Of a stretch of DNA of 64,000 nt, positions 8,346 through 17,332 are shown in pieces; position 1 is the first letter of the stretch; the number at the start of each line of letters is the position of its first letter. Below the pieces are notes generated by a model. That model was not told where the DNA came from. It made no database searches and saw nothing but the letters and a program-made list of their open reading frames with translations. This DNA is from Streptomyces antioxidans (GTDB taxonomy: Bacteria; Actinomycetota; Actinomycetes; Streptomycetales; Streptomycetaceae). The translations under genes and the position numbers were made by a program. The stretch is from NCBI RefSeq assembly GCF_000968685.2, contig NZ_LAKD02000027.1:248001-312000 (forward strand), in the 5' to 3' direction.

Positions 8346-8849
8346 GTGGAGTACACACAGCAGTCCGGCGCCCGGGAACCCGACGCCCCCGCCACCCGTG
8401 AGGAGGTCGCGGCGGCGCTGGAGCAGCTGGCGTTCCTCGCGGTTCGCCATCTGACCAACCGGGACATCAGCTTCACCGCGGCCTCGACCCTCGGCCGTCT
8501 CAGCCGGGAGGGCCCGTCCCGCCTCACGGCCCTGGCCACCGACGAGGGCGTCACCCAGCCCTCGATGACCCAGCTCATCCAGCGGCTGGAGCGGCAGGAT
8601 CTGGTGACCCGGGTCGACGATCCGCACGACGGGCGGGTGGTCCTGGTGGCCATCACCGACGCCGGGCGGGAGCTGCTCGCCGAGCGGCGCCGCGGCCGTA
8701 CGAACCGGCTCGCCGAACTGCTGGCCACCCTCTCCCCCGAGGACGAACAGGCACTCGCCGACGCCGTCCGCGCCGCCACCCCCGCCTTCCAGCGGCTGGT
8801 CGAGAGCGCGGCGCGGGCGCGGAAGTCCCCGGGAGACACCGCGTCTTGA
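8346..8849 (+). CDS. MarR family transcriptional regulator
   Basis: This 167-residue protein has a MarR winged helix-turn-helix around residues 40-110: LSREGPSRLTALATDEGVTQPSMTQLIQRLERQDLVTRVDDPHDGRVVLVAITDAG. The DDPHDGRVV wing is characteristic. GTG 8346 is the start. No clear ribosome-binding site precedes it, so the transcript may be leaderless or begin within the AT-rich palindrome just upstream. Its stop sits about 70 bases before the MFS transporter, in the classic regulator-efflux-pump arrangement. It is probably a repressor of itself and the pump that is released by a small aromatic or antibiotic-like ligand. Confidence 0.92.
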   Translation: MEYTQQSGAREPDAPATREEVAAALEQLAFLAVRHLTNRDISFTAASTLGRLSREGPSRLTALATDEGVTQPSMTQLIQRLERQDLVTRVDDPHDGRVVLVAITDAGRELLAERRRGRTNRLAELLATLSPEDEQALADAVRAATPAFQRLVESAARARKSPGDTAS

Positions 8850-8920
8850 TCACCCGGCACCCTGCCGCGCCACGGCTCGCCATGTCGTCACGGCTCGGGC
8901 CCCGAACGACGGAGCATCAT

Positions 8921-10192
8921 TTGTCCGCTCAACCCAGCGCCTCCAACCCCTTCAAGCAGCCGAAGGCCGTCTGGGCGGTCGCCTTCGCCTGTGTGATCTC
9001 CTTCATGGGCATCGGCCTCGTGGATCCGATCCTGCCCTCCCTCTCCGCCAAGCTGCACGCCACGCCCAGCCAGGTGTCGCTGCTGTTCACCAGCTATCTG
9101 GTGGTCACCGCCGTCGCCATGCTGGTCACCGGATTCGTCTCCAGCCGTATCGGCGCCAAGCGCACCCTGGTGGCCGGTCTGGTGCTGATCGTGGTCTTCA
9201 GCGCGGCGGCCGGGGCGTCCGGCAGCATCGACGGCATCGTCGGCTTCCGGGCCGGATGGGGGCTGGGCAACGCCCTGTTCATCGCCACCTCGCTGGCCGT
9301 CATCGTGGGCTCGGCCAGCGGTGGCTTCGCCGGCGCGATCATCCTCTACGAGACCGCGCTGGGCATCGGCATCGCGATCGGGCCACTGCTGGGTGGTGAG
9401 CTCGGCGCGATCAGCTGGCGCGGGCCGTTCTTCGGCGTGGCGGTCCTGATGGCCATCGCGCTGATCGCGACCATCGTGCTGGTCGAGCCCACCCCGACTC
9501 CAGTGCGCAAGGCCTCGATCGCCGACCCGATCAAGGCGCTGCGCCACCGCGGGCTGCTCACCATGGGGCTGACCGCGCTCTGCTACAACTGGGGCTTCTT
9601 CACGGTGCTGGGCTACGCCCCGTTCCCGATGGACCTGGGCACCCATGAGCTGGGCTATGTCTTTACCGGCTGGGGTGTGCTCGTCGCACTCTTCTCGGTC
9701 TTCGGCGCCCCCTGGCTGCAGGCACGGCTCGGCATAGCCCGCTCCCTGTATCTGAACCTGGCGCTGTTCGCCCTCGACATCCTCGTCATCGGCCTCTTCA
9801 CCGACTCCAGGACGACGCTGATCGTGGCGGTGATCGTGGCGGGCGCCTTCATCGGGATCAACAACACCATCACCACCCAGGCGGTGATGACCGTCGCCCC
9901 CGTCGAACGGCCCGTCGCCTCCGCCTCCTACGGGTTCGTCCGCTTCATCGGCGGCGGTCTGGCCCCGTACGCGGCGGGCAAGATCGCCGAGCACAACGGG
10001 GTGCATCTGCCCTTCTACATCGGGGCGGCGGCGGTCGCGCTGGGCATCGGCGTCCTGGCCACCGGCCACTCGCTGCTCGCCGAGGCCGAGCGCGTCCAGG
10101 CGGCGGAAGCGGCCGGACACACCCCGGCCGAGGAGCGGCGCGAGACGCTGGAGAAGCAGGCGCTGGCCGAGGAGCTCGGCTCGGCGGGCTGA
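8921..10192 (+). CDS. MFS efflux transporter (DHA1-like)
   Basis: I chose TTG 8921 because GGAG lies 6 bases upstream. ATG 8882 and TTG 8846 (overlapping the MarR stop) are in-frame but lack sites. The 423-residue product starts with a short polar tail, then VWAVAFACVISFMGIGLVDPILPSL, the typical first helix of drug:H+ antiporters. About 12 hydrophobic helices follow, with motif A-like SRIGAKRTLVAG between TM2 and TM3 and a polar, Ala/Glu-rich C-terminal tail of ~40 residues. It is most likely a multidrug or metabolite exporter controlled by the MarR protein encoded just upstream. The substrate is unknown. Confidence 0.9.
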   Translation: MSAQPSASNPFKQPKAVWAVAFACVISFMGIGLVDPILPSLSAKLHATPSQVSLLFTSYLVVTAVAMLVTGFVSSRIGAKRTLVAGLVLIVVFSAAAGASGSIDGIVGFRAGWGLGNALFIATSLAVIVGSASGGFAGAIILYETALGIGIAIGPLLGGELGAISWRGPFFGVAVLMAIALIATIVLVEPTPTPVRKASIADPIKALRHRGLLTMGLTALCYNWGFFTVLGYAPFPMDLGTHELGYVFTGWGVLVALFSVFGAPWLQARLGIARSLYLNLALFALDILVIGLFTDSRTTLIVAVIVAGAFIGINNTITTQAVMTVAPVERPVASASYGFVRFIGGGLAPYAAGKIAEHNGVHLPFYIGAAAVALGIGVLATGHSLLAEAERVQAAEAAGHTPAEERRETLEKQALAEELGSAG

Positions 10193-10197
10193 CGCGG

Positions 10198-10221
10198 GAC
10201 GGGGCCCCGGCGGGCCCCGTC
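10198..10221. terminator. Bidirectional hairpin between the MFS and Doc-like genes
   Basis: A perfect 10-base stem, GACGGGGCCC / GGGCCCCGTC with a 4-base loop, lies between the convergent stops of the transporter and the toxin gene. It has no U-tract, as is usual in Streptomyces. Confidence 0.75.
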
Positions 10222-10236
10222 AGATCCGCGGAATTC

Positions 10237-10614
10237 TCAGATCCGCCAGGAGCGGATGTGACTGGCCGCGTCGAAGGCGTCGGACTTCCCCGAGAGGATG
10301 TCGCGGACCAGGTCGATCAGCGCCCCGTACGGCGGGTCGATGCCCTCCCCGGAGGCGTGCATATAGGCGACCGCGGTCGCGGCGGCGAACCGCGCGTTGC
10401 TCGCCGGGAGCGGTCTGAGCAGCGCGATGGTGTGCAGCAGGGCCGCGGCCCGCCACGCGGGGTCGGGATCGACGCCCAGGCGCGGCGGGTCGACGCGGTG
10501 GCGGGCGACGGCCGCGACCAGACCCGAGAAGTCCGAGATGGCCGGCTGTTCCGGCATGACCTCCTCATGGCGCTGCAGCAGCCAGGGGACGTCGATATGC
10601 AGCAGCGGGGCCAT
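10237..10614 (-). CDS. Doc/Fic-family toxin, degenerate active-site motif
   Basis: This 125-residue all-helical protein resembles the toxins annotated in Streptomyces as fic-family toxin-antitoxin components. Doc proteins phosphorylate EF-Tu and Fic proteins AMPylate targets, both through an HxFx(D/E)(G/A)N(K/G)R loop. Here the aligned stretch at 67-75 reads RPLPASNAR: the catalytic His is replaced by Arg and the Phe by Leu, while Asn73 and Arg75 remain. It is preceded by the antitoxin gene with a 2-base gap, a typical toxin-antitoxin operon. Whether the protein is an active kinase/AMPylase or an inactive or divergent form is open. Confidence 0.78.
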   Translation of the reverse strand: MAPLLHIDVPWLLQRHEEVMPEQPAISDFSGLVAAVARHRVDPPRLGVDPDPAWRAAALLHTIALLRPLPASNARFAAATAVAYMHASGEGIDPPYGALIDLVRDILSGKSDAFDAASHIRSWRI

Positions 10615-10616
10615 GG

Positions 10617-10856
10617 TCAGGCGGCCTGCCCGGGCTGGCGGTGCTCATCGTCGGGGAACGCGTCCGCGAAAGCGTCGGCGTTGTCCGCGAAGAACCGCCG
10701 GAAGACCTCGGCACCCTCCTGGAGAGCGCGGTGACGCGCGATGTCGCCCACCGTCGCCTCGCGCACGAGGGCTTTCATGGTGGTACCGCGCTCCTTGGCG
10801 ATCTGCCGGAGGTCCTCCAGTTCCCGATCGCTGAATTCCACGTTGAGTGCTGACAT
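10617..10856 (-). CDS. Ribbon-helix-helix antitoxin of the Doc-like toxin
   Basis: This 79-residue protein starts MSALNVEFSDRELEDLRQIAKERGTTMKALVREA, a standard RHH (Arc/MetJ, Phd/CopG-like) strand-helix-helix domain. It is followed by an acidic C-terminal tail with FRRFFADNADAFADAFPDDE that probably wraps the toxin. It is the first gene of the two-gene operon, as expected for an antitoxin that represses its own promoter. The region just upstream (10857-10940) holds GGGTACCC- and GGGTGTCCC-like half-sites beside the ATG and an AT-rich patch near 10908-10930, which are plausible operator and promoter. Confidence 0.82.
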   Translation of the reverse strand: MSALNVEFSDRELEDLRQIAKERGTTMKALVREATVGDIARHRALQEGAEVFRRFFADNADAFADAFPDDEHRQPGQAA

Positions 10857-10941
10857 GGGGACACCCTACTCACCGGGTACCCCGTCAGCAATCGCCGCAG
10901 TTCAGATCGTATTTTTGTAGGTACTTGACAAACCTTTCCGG

Positions 10942-11919
10942 TCATGAGGGACGGCTACGGCCCGGGACCGGACGGCCGTCGGGCCCGATCCGGACGAACG
11001 GCTCGCGCACCTCGCGGTCCAGCAGGCTCCGGTACGCGGCGGGGCGGCGGAAGGCGTCTCCCCAGGTCTCCCGGCGCCGGTTGTCCCGCAGCGCGTCGAG
11101 GTCGAAGACCGCGGGATAGACCCCCTCGGCCTCGCCCGCCTCGACCACCAGGGTGTCCCGCGACCGCCCGTCCACGAAGGCGACGCCGTCGTGGGCGACG
11201 GAGTGCCCCCAGCCGGGCCCGGCGTAGTTGGCCATCGCCATCCCGGTCATGTTCTCCACCGCGCGGGAGCGGAACTGGGAGAGCCGGTTGATCTCCAACT
11301 CACAGGCGTTCGGGGTGAGGACGATCTCCGCCCCGGCGAGCATCAGGGCGCGGGCGCTCTCCGGGAACTCGCGGTCGTAACAGATCATCGCCCCGGTCAT
11401 CACCTCGCCCACCGCCGTGTCCAGGGCGCACACCTCGAACCCCGCCCCCGGGGTCAGCCCGGCCTCGGGCAGGTCGAAGGCGCAGGTGTGCACCTTGGCG
11501 TAGGTCAGCACCAGGCGGCCGTGGCGGTCGATGAGGGAGAGGGTGTTGCGCGGGGGTCCGTCCCAGCGCTCCAGATAGGTGAGCGCGATGGCCATCTCGA
11601 GCTCGGCGGCCAGCTCGCGGAAGCGGGTGACGAAGGGCGAGTCGCGGGTGATGGGCTCGCCGAGCCAGACGGGCTCGGGCCACGGCCCGGCAGGGGCCCG
11701 GTCGCCGTCCCACAGCGAGGGATGGCGGTAGACGTCGCCGTCGGCGGAGCCTTCGGGGATGGCGCAGCTGTAGCCGTTGCTCCACATCTCGGGGAAGAGC
11801 GCGATATCGGCGCCGAGCGCCCGCGCCCGGCGGCAGGCCGCCTCGCCGAGGGCGAGGTTCACCGGCAGATCGGGCCCCGGCGGGGCGAGTTGGAGCAGGG
11901 CGACGGTGAGGTTGGTCAT
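10942..11919 (-). CDS. Carbon-nitrogen hydrolase (nitrilase superfamily)
   Basis: This 325-residue enzyme has the Glu-Lys-Cys triad of the nitrilase fold: E44 in [11 protein letters not shown]142 in YAKVHTC and C180 in [10 protein letters not shown]. The family hydrolyses amides, N-carbamoyl amino acids, ureas or nitriles. The cysteine-loop CYDREFPE resembles amidase and carbamoylase branches rather than true nitrilases. ATG 11919 has GGAGG 8 bases upstream. It diverges from the mannonate-dehydratase-like gene across ~220 bases. No permease or second catabolic gene lies next to it, so the substrate is unknown. Confidence 0.9.
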   Translation of the reverse strand: MTNLTVALLQLAPPGPDLPVNLALGEAACRRARALGADIALFPEMWSNGYSCAIPEGSADGDVYRHPSLWDGDRAPAGPWPEPVWLGEPITRDSPFVTRFRELAAELEMAIALTYLERWDGPPRNTLSLIDRHGRLVLTYAKVHTCAFDLPEAGLTPGAGFEVCALDTAVGEVMTGAMICYDREFPESARALMLAGAEIVLTPNACELEINRLSQFRSRAVENMTGMAMANYAGPGWGHSVAHDGVAFVDGRSRDTLVVEAGEAEGVYPAVFDLDALRDNRRRETWGDAFRRPAAYRSLLDREVREPFVRIGPDGRPVPGRSRPS

Positions 11920-12141
11920 GACGGATGCCTCCTTCGGTACCTGATGGCGCGGGGCTATGCGAAGGAGGTCGCCCGGTGGACCCCGGGGGCGGGGCGGGTG
12001 TCAAAGCATGCCGCCACGCTACCCGCGCGCGAGGTGGGTCCGCGAGGGGGCGTCACTTCCGGATCCCGGCGGCGGAAGCGGGTAGGGCTGCCCGTACGGC
12101 GTGATCGCCGAAGGGACCGGCCACGAGGAATGGAGTACGCG

Positions 12142-13383
12142 GTGAGGATCGAGTCGGCCGAGGTCGTCGTCACCAGTCCGGGACGCAATTTCACCACTCT
12201 GCGCATCGTCACCGAGGACGGTGTCACGGGTCTGGGGGACGCCACGCTCAACGGCCGTGAGCTGGCCGTCGCCTCCTATCTGCGGGACCACGTGGTGCCG
12301 CTGCTGCTCGACCGGGACGCCTCGCGCATCGAGGACACCTGGCAGTATCTGTACCGCGGTGCGTACTGGCGGCGGGGGCCGGTGACCATGGCCGCCATCG
12401 CGGCCGTCGACACCGCGCTGTGGGACATCAAGGCCAAGGCCGCCGGGATGCCGCTGTACCAGCTGCTGGGCGGGGCGTCGCGCCGCGGGGCGCTGGCCTA
12501 CGGACACGCCTCCGGGCGGGACGTCCCCGAACTGCTCGACTCCGTCCGCGCCCATCTGGAGCGGGGCTACCGCGCGATCCGCGTCCAGACCGGCATCCCC
12601 GGGCTGGCCTCGGTCTACGGGGTGGCCTCCGCCAGCGCGGGAGGCGGGGAGCGCTATGACTACGAACCGGCGCGCCGGGGGTCGGGGCCCCGGGTGCTGC
12701 CCGCCGAGGAGAGCTGGGACACCCGGGCGTATCTGCGCCATCTGCCGACCGTGTTCGAGGCCGTCCGGGCCGAGTTCGGCCCGGAGCTGCCGCTGCTGCA
12801 CGACGGCCACCACCGGATGACACCGATCCAGGCGGCCCGGCTGGGCAAGGCGCTGGAACCGTACGACCTGTTCTGGCTGGAGGACGCCACGCCCGGTGAG
12901 GACCAGGCCGCGCTGCGGCTCATCCGGCAGCACACCACCACTCCGCTGGCCATCGGCGAGGTGTTCAACCACGTCCACGACTACACCACGCTGCTGAGCG
13001 AGCGGCTGATCGACTATGTGCGCTCGGCGGTCACCCACACCGGCGGGGTCACCGCCATGCGCAAGCTGCTGGACCTGGCCGCGGTCTACGGGATCAAGTC
13101 CGGTATGCACGGCCCCACCGACATCTCCCCCGTGGGCATGGCCGCGGCGCTCCACCTCGACCTGGCCATCCACAACTTCGGCATACAGGAGTACATGCCG
13201 CACGGCGCCGACACCCTGGAGGTCTTCCGCACCTCCTTCCGCTTCGAGGACGGGCTGCTGCATCCGTCCGACACCCCGGGCCTGGGCGTCGAGCTGGACA
13301 CCGAGGCCGCCGGGCGGTTCCCGTACCAGCCCGCGTATCTGCCGGTGAACCGGCTGGCGGACGGCACGGTGCACGACTGGTGA
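12142..13383 (+). CDS. Enolase-superfamily dehydratase, D-mannonate dehydratase (ManD/RspA) type
   Basis: I start the gene at GTG 12142 because GGAG lies 6 bases upstream and the resulting N-terminus [20 protein letters not shown] matches the typical ManD start; ATG 12130 is in-frame. The 413-residue product carries the enolase-superfamily metal ligands D221 (in LHDGHH), E247 (WLEDATPGE) and E273 (AIGEVFNH), and the MHGPTDISP loop with H323. ManD enzymes dehydrate D-mannonate or D-gluconate to 2-keto-3-deoxygluconate, although many members act poorly and have regulatory or unknown roles. An aldo/keto reductase follows 45 bases downstream, suggesting a sugar-acid pathway. Confidence 0.9.
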   Translation: MRIESAEVVVTSPGRNFTTLRIVTEDGVTGLGDATLNGRELAVASYLRDHVVPLLLDRDASRIEDTWQYLYRGAYWRRGPVTMAAIAAVDTALWDIKAKAAGMPLYQLLGGASRRGALAYGHASGRDVPELLDSVRAHLERGYRAIRVQTGIPGLASVYGVASASAGGGERYDYEPARRGSGPRVLPAEESWDTRAYLRHLPTVFEAVRAEFGPELPLLHDGHHRMTPIQAARLGKALEPYDLFWLEDATPGEDQAALRLIRQHTTTPLAIGEVFNHVHDYTTLLSERLIDYVRSAVTHTGGVTAMRKLLDLAAVYGIKSGMHGPTDISPVGMAAALHLDLAIHNFGIQEYMPHGADTLEVFRTSFRFEDGLLHPSDTPGLGVELDTEAAGRFPYQPAYLPVNRLADGTVHDW

Positions 13384-13428
13384 ACGGAGGTACGGTGAGC
13401 CGCGTCGCCGTAGCAGAGAAGAGGGAGC

Positions 13429-14412
13429 ATGGAGCAGCGTGAGTTCGGCCGGCTCGGCCGGAAGGTCTCGGTCGTGGGGCTGGGCACCTGGCAGCTGGGC
13501 GCGGACTGGGGCGAGGTCGACGAGAACGACGCCCTGACCGTGCTGGACACGGCCGTCGAAGCGGGTGTGACGTTCTTCGACACGGCCGATGTGTACGGGG
13601 ACGGGCGCAGCGAGCAGCTCATCGGGCGGTATCTGAGGTCGCGCCCGGACGCCGGGATCTTCGTGGCCACCAAGATGGGGCGGCGGCTGCCGCAGCTGGC
13701 GGAGAACTACGCCCTGGACAACTTCCGCGCGTGGACCGACCGTTCGCGGGCCAATCTGGGCGTGGACACCCTGGACCTGGTCCAGCTGCACTGCCCGCCG
13801 TCCCCGGTGCACTCCTCGGCCGAGGTCTTCGACGCGCTGGACACGCTGGTGGCCGAGGAGCGGGTGGCGGCGTACGGGGTGAGCGTCGAGACGTGTGCGG
13901 AGGCGCTGGCGGCGATCGCGCGTCCGGGTACGGCGAGTGTGCAGATCATCCACAACCCATTCCGGCTCAAGCCGCTGGAGGAGGTGGTGCCGGCGGCGCG
14001 GGAGGCCGGTGTGGGGATCATCGCGCGGGTGCCGCTGGCGTCCGGCCTGCTGTCGGGGAAGTACACCAAGGACACCGTCTTCGCCGAGAACGACCACCGC
14101 ACCTTCAACCGGCACGGCGAGATGTTCGACCAGGGCGAGACGTTCTCCGGCGTGGGCTTCGAGGAGGGCGTCGAGGCGGCGGTGGAGTTCGCCGGGCTGG
14201 CACCGCAGGGAGCCACCCCCGCACAGACGGCGCTCCGGTGGATCATCCAGCAGCCTGGCGTGACCTCGGTCATCCCGGGGGCGCGTTCGCCCGAGCAGGC
14301 TCGGGCGAACGCGGCTGCGGCGGGGCTGCCCCCGCTGCCGGGCGCCACGCTGGAGGCCGTAGGGGACCTGTACGACCGGCGGATCCGGGCCCGGGTGCAC
14401 CATCGCTGGTAG
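13429..14412 (+). CDS. Aldo/keto reductase
   Basis: This 327-residue TIM-barrel NADPH oxidoreductase has the complete tetrad: D51 and Y56 in FFDTADVYGDG, K82 in VATKMG and H121 in DLVQLHCPP. The C-terminal SVIPGARSPEQARANAAAA matches the NADP-binding end of the YajO/YdhF-like branch. ATG 13429 follows AGAGGGAG. The 45-base gap after the mannonate-dehydratase-like gene suggests cotranscription and action on a sugar or sugar-acid derivative. Confidence 0.92.
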   Translation: MEQREFGRLGRKVSVVGLGTWQLGADWGEVDENDALTVLDTAVEAGVTFFDTADVYGDGRSEQLIGRYLRSRPDAGIFVATKMGRRLPQLAENYALDNFRAWTDRSRANLGVDTLDLVQLHCPPSPVHSSAEVFDALDTLVAEERVAAYGVSVETCAEALAAIARPGTASVQIIHNPFRLKPLEEVVPAAREAGVGIIARVPLASGLLSGKYTKDTVFAENDHRTFNRHGEMFDQGETFSGVGFEEGVEAAVEFAGLAPQGATPAQTALRWIIQQPGVTSVIPGARSPEQARANAAAAGLPPLPGATLEAVGDLYDRRIRARVHHRW

Positions 14413-14473
14413 CCGCCCGGAGGAGCGTCAGCCACTCGCGCTCGACGGGCGGTCCGGTGCCGGGGCCATGTGA

Positions 14474-15925
14474 TTACCGCGGGAAACCGTGTCCCAGGGA
14501 GGCGCCGGCCTCCGGCGCCCCCAGGGAGTTCGGCCCGAAGGAGACGACACCGCCCGCGGTCAGGCCGTCCGTCTGGCCGCGCAGCACCCAGGCCGCACCG
14601 CTGGTGGACTGGGCACCGTCCTCGTCGGGCGCGCCCACGGCCAGGTCGTCCTTGCCGTCGCCGTCGGTGTCGGCGAGCCCGGTAGCCAGGGCGAAGTGGT
14701 CGCCCGCCTCCGCGGCACCGGGGACACCGGCGGTGTCCTGGGTGAACGCCTGGGCGCCGGTGCCGGACAGCCCGCCCCGGCCGCCGTAGAGCTGGACGAC
14801 GCTGCCCGCCTCCTTGACCGAGTCCAGGGCCTCGTACGGGATGCCGACGGCGATGTCCGCGTAGCCGTCCCCGTTGACGTCGCCGGAGCTGAGCGAGTAG
14901 CCGAACTGGTCGCCGTCCTCGTTGACGCCGGGGACGCCCGCGGTGTTCTGGTCGATGGTCGTGGTGCGGGTGGTACTCGGCCCCGACGCGGTGCCGTAGA
15001 GGACCTTGAGGGTGCCGTGGTCGTACGGCAGGTTCTCGACGACGTTGCCGGGGACGGTGCGCAGGACCAGATCGCCGTGGCCGTCCTTGTCGACGTCGCC
15101 GATGGTCGCGGAGGCGGCGTCGGTGAGGTCGGCGGCCTTCTGCGACAGCCCCTTGTCGTCACCCTTGAAGAACAGGCTGGACTGGGACATCTCCTCGAAG
15201 GCGTGGGTGGAGACGAGGTCGTCCTTGCCGTCGCCGGTGATGTCGCCCGCGGTCAGACTGGTCGGCGCGTCGAACCGGCCGGTGTCGGAGAAGGAGCCGC
15301 CCCCGTCCTCGCCGTCCCGGGTGAACGGGCCGAGGCGGACGCGCACCCCGGTCTTCTCGTCCTCCGAGCCCTCGTCGGTGGTGACCACGTCGGCCAGGTC
15401 GGCGTGGCCGTCACCGTTGAAGTCACCGCCCGCGATGACGCTGTCGCCCCAGGTGTCACCGTTGCCCGCGGGCAGCTGGGTGCCGCCGGTCAGTCCGCTC
15501 GGCGAGCCCCACAGGACCGTGATGGCCGGGGACTTGCCGGTCTGGATCGCCAGATCGGTATGGCCGTCGCCGTCCAGGTCGCGGGTGACGGTGTGGGCCC
15601 CGAAGAACGCCGACGCGGCGGGGTCGCCGGGGACGCCCTCGGTCGCCTGACTGATGACCTGGCGGTGGGCGGTGTCCGCACCGGAGGCGGAGCCGTAGAC
15701 GACGGCGACGTAGCCCGCCTCGGCCTTGCCGTCCACCGTGCCGGTGGGGGCGGAGACGGCCAGGTCGGCGCGTCCGTCCTTGTTGAAGTCGACCTTCGGG
15801 GCGGCGGCCGCGGCGGGGCGGGCCCCGGCGGCGCCCGCGGAGGGTACGGCGAGTAGGGCGGGGGTGGTCACAAGCGCGGCCACCGTCGCGCAGCGCACGA
15901 CGGTGATGAGGGAACGGGGGCGCAC
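14474..15925 (-). CDS. Secreted FG-GAP/VCBS repeat protein (integrin alpha-like propeller)
   Basis: The 483-residue product starts at GTG 15925 (AGGAGG 5 bases upstream). Residues 1-40 form a Sec signal peptide with an Ala-rich cleavage region. The rest is a propeller of about seven repeats, each with a calcium loop DxDxDGxxD followed by (L/I)AVxxP, for example DFNKDGRADLAVSAP, DVNGDGYADIAVGIP and DTDGDGKDDLAVGAP. Such proteins are extracellular, calcium-binding and often adhesive or enzyme-associated. No catalytic domain is present. The promoter region carries a pair of 17-base direct repeats, listed separately. Confidence 0.92.
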   Translation of the reverse strand: MRPRSLITVVRCATVAALVTTPALLAVPSAGAAGARPAAAAAPKVDFNKDGRADLAVSAPTGTVDGKAEAGYVAVVYGSASGADTAHRQVISQATEGVPGDPAASAFFGAHTVTRDLDGDGHTDLAIQTGKSPAITVLWGSPSGLTGGTQLPAGNGDTWGDSVIAGGDFNGDGHADLADVVTTDEGSEDEKTGVRVRLGPFTRDGEDGGGSFSDTGRFDAPTSLTAGDITGDGKDDLVSTHAFEEMSQSSLFFKGDDKGLSQKAADLTDAASATIGDVDKDGHGDLVLRTVPGNVVENLPYDHGTLKVLYGTASGPSTTRTTTIDQNTAGVPGVNEDGDQFGYSLSSGDVNGDGYADIAVGIPYEALDSVKEAGSVVQLYGGRGGLSGTGAQAFTQDTAGVPGAAEAGDHFALATGLADTDGDGKDDLAVGAPDEDGAQSTSGAAWVLRGQTDGLTAGGVVSFGPNSLGAPEAGASLGHGFPR

Positions 15926-15944
15926 ACTTCCTCCTGCTCGTAGC

Positions 15945-15980
15945 TGAGCGTCTGCCTCATGAATGAGCGTTTACCTCATG
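15945..15980 (-). promoter_or_regulatory. Paired direct repeats upstream of the FG-GAP gene
   Basis: On the minus strand CATGAGGTAAACGCTCA is followed two bases later by CATGAGGCAGACGCTCA, 15 of 17 identical with a 19-base period, 20-55 bases before the GTG start. The near two-turn spacing on one face of the helix suggests cooperative binding by a response regulator or similar activator. The regulator is unknown. Confidence 0.5.
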
Positions 15981-16056
15981 TACACCCAGCTGGACCCGTG
16001 ACGTCGCCTCAGGGTTGCACGGCCGCTTCCACCGCTTTCCCTAGACCCTCAGCCCG

Positions 16057-17184
16057 TCAGCCCGTCGGCCCGCCAGTCCCTGAGTCCATCTCGTCCGCGT
16101 AGCGGAGTACGCCCATCAGATGGGTCTCGTCGATCTCTTCCTCGGGCGCCGCCACGCACTCGGTCAGCCGTTTGGTGAGGGTGTCGGGGTGGATCCCGGT
16201 GCCGATCATCACCAGCTGGGTGGTGCGGGGCTCATCGCCCTCCCAGGGCGAGAGCTGGAAGCGGAGGTACGAGCCGACCGCGTGCAGCCCGAACTTCCGG
16301 TCCCGGCCCGCGCCCGCGAAGTGGAGGAACCCCTTGGCGCGGTAGAGGCCCAGCGGGCGGCTGTCGAGGAACTCCATCAGCCGCCGCGGGTGGAGCGGTT
16401 CGGCCGAGGAGAACTCCACGCTCTCGTAGGCGGCGTGGAGATGGTGGCCGTGGTCTTGGCCGTCGCCGTGGATGTCGTCACCGCACCCGTCGGCGCCGTG
16501 CGCCCCGTCGGCCTGCGCATCGGCATCGGCATCGGCCCATACATCGGCGAACGAGAGCTGCCGGAAGCCTTCCTCGGCGGTCTCGCGGGGCTGGTGGTCA
16601 AAGAGGAGCGCGGGGTCCACCCGTCCGTGTACGGCGCTCACGACCGGCACGCCGGGGGCGATCTCCTGAAGGCTCTCCAGCAGACCATGCCGCTCGTCCT
16701 CGGCGACGCGGTCGGTCTTGTTGAGCACGACGAGGTCCGCGGCACGGACATGGCGCTCGAGCTCGGGGTGGCGCAGGCGGGTGTCCGGGAACTCCGCGGC
16801 GTCCACGACCTCCACCAGACCGCCGTAGACGATCCGCTCATTGCCGCTGGACAGCAGTGCGCGGATCATGCTCTGCGGCTCGGCGAGGCCGCTGGCCTCG
16901 ATCACCACGACATCGATGCGCAGCTCGGGATCGGTGAGCCGGTCGAGCATCCCGTCCAGCTCGGTGGCGTCCGCCGCGCAGCACAGACAGCCGTTCTCGA
17001 TCGGGATCATCGAATCGACCTGTCCGGCGACGGCCAGGGCGTCGATGTTGATCGAGCCGAAGTCATTGACGATGACGCCGATCCGGATGTCCGCGCTGTC
17101 CCGCATCAGCTGGTTGAGCATCGTCGTCTTGCCGGAGCCCAGAAAACCCGTGACGAGGATGACCGGAATCCGTTGTGTGGCCAA
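16057..17184 (-). CDS. CobW/COG0523 family GTP-binding metallochaperone
   Basis: This 375-residue G3E GTPase begins at TTG 17184 (GGAGA upstream). Walker A is GFLGSGKTT (13-21), the family's metal-binding CxCC is in ENGCLCC (C66, C68, C69), EASGLAEP near 96-103 is the Walker B/switch region and NKTD gives guanine specificity. A histidine/aspartate-rich stretch (HGDGQDHGHHLHA) near residue 240 could buffer zinc. The C-terminal CobW_C domain ends with LMIGTGIHPDTL. The family delivers zinc or cobalt to client enzymes and is often under Zur control, but I could not find a convincing Zur box in the 148 bases upstream. Confidence 0.92.
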   Translation of the reverse strand: MATQRIPVILVTGFLGSGKTTMLNQLMRDSADIRIGVIVNDFGSINIDALAVAGQVDSMIPIENGCLCCAADATELDGMLDRLTDPELRIDVVVIEASGLAEPQSMIRALLSSGNERIVYGGLVEVVDAAEFPDTRLRHPELERHVRAADLVVLNKTDRVAEDERHGLLESLQEIAPGVPVVSAVHGRVDPALLFDHQPRETAEEGFRQLSFADVWADADADAQADGAHGADGCGDDIHGDGQDHGHHLHAAYESVEFSSAEPLHPRRLMEFLDSRPLGLYRAKGFLHFAGAGRDRKFGLHAVGSYLRFQLSPWEGDEPRTTQLVMIGTGIHPDTLTKRLTECVAAPEEEIDETHLMGVLRYADEMDSGTGGPTG

Positions 17185-17271
17185 GGCTGTGTCTCCGTGC
17201 GGCGGTCCGTGGTGATCTGGGCGGACCGCCTATGGTATCCGGCCGCCGATGACCATGTCGCGCATGTGACC

Positions 17272-17302
17272 GTGGCCCGCCACGCCGGGCGCGGCGGGCC
17301 AC
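17272..17302. terminator. Hairpin after the YghZ-like reductase gene
   Basis: GTGGCCCGCC (17272-17281) pairs with GGCGGGCCAC (17293-17302) around an 11-base loop, 31 bases downstream of the minus-strand reductase stop. It separates that gene from the CobW gene. Confidence 0.65.
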
Positions 17303-17332
17303 ATGTCGTTAACGCTTCCGGAGCGGAGCCCG

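Noticed and set aside
11191..12141. Long plus-strand open frame upstream of the mannonate-dehydratase-like gene
   Set aside because: It lies opposite the nitrilase gene, has a composition typical of antisense of GC-rich coding DNA, and the enolase start at 12142 has a proper ribosome-binding site.
17185..17332. Zur box in front of the CobW GTPase gene
   Set aside because: No match to the AT-rich Zur palindrome was visible. CATG repeats near 17253 are too short to be convincing.
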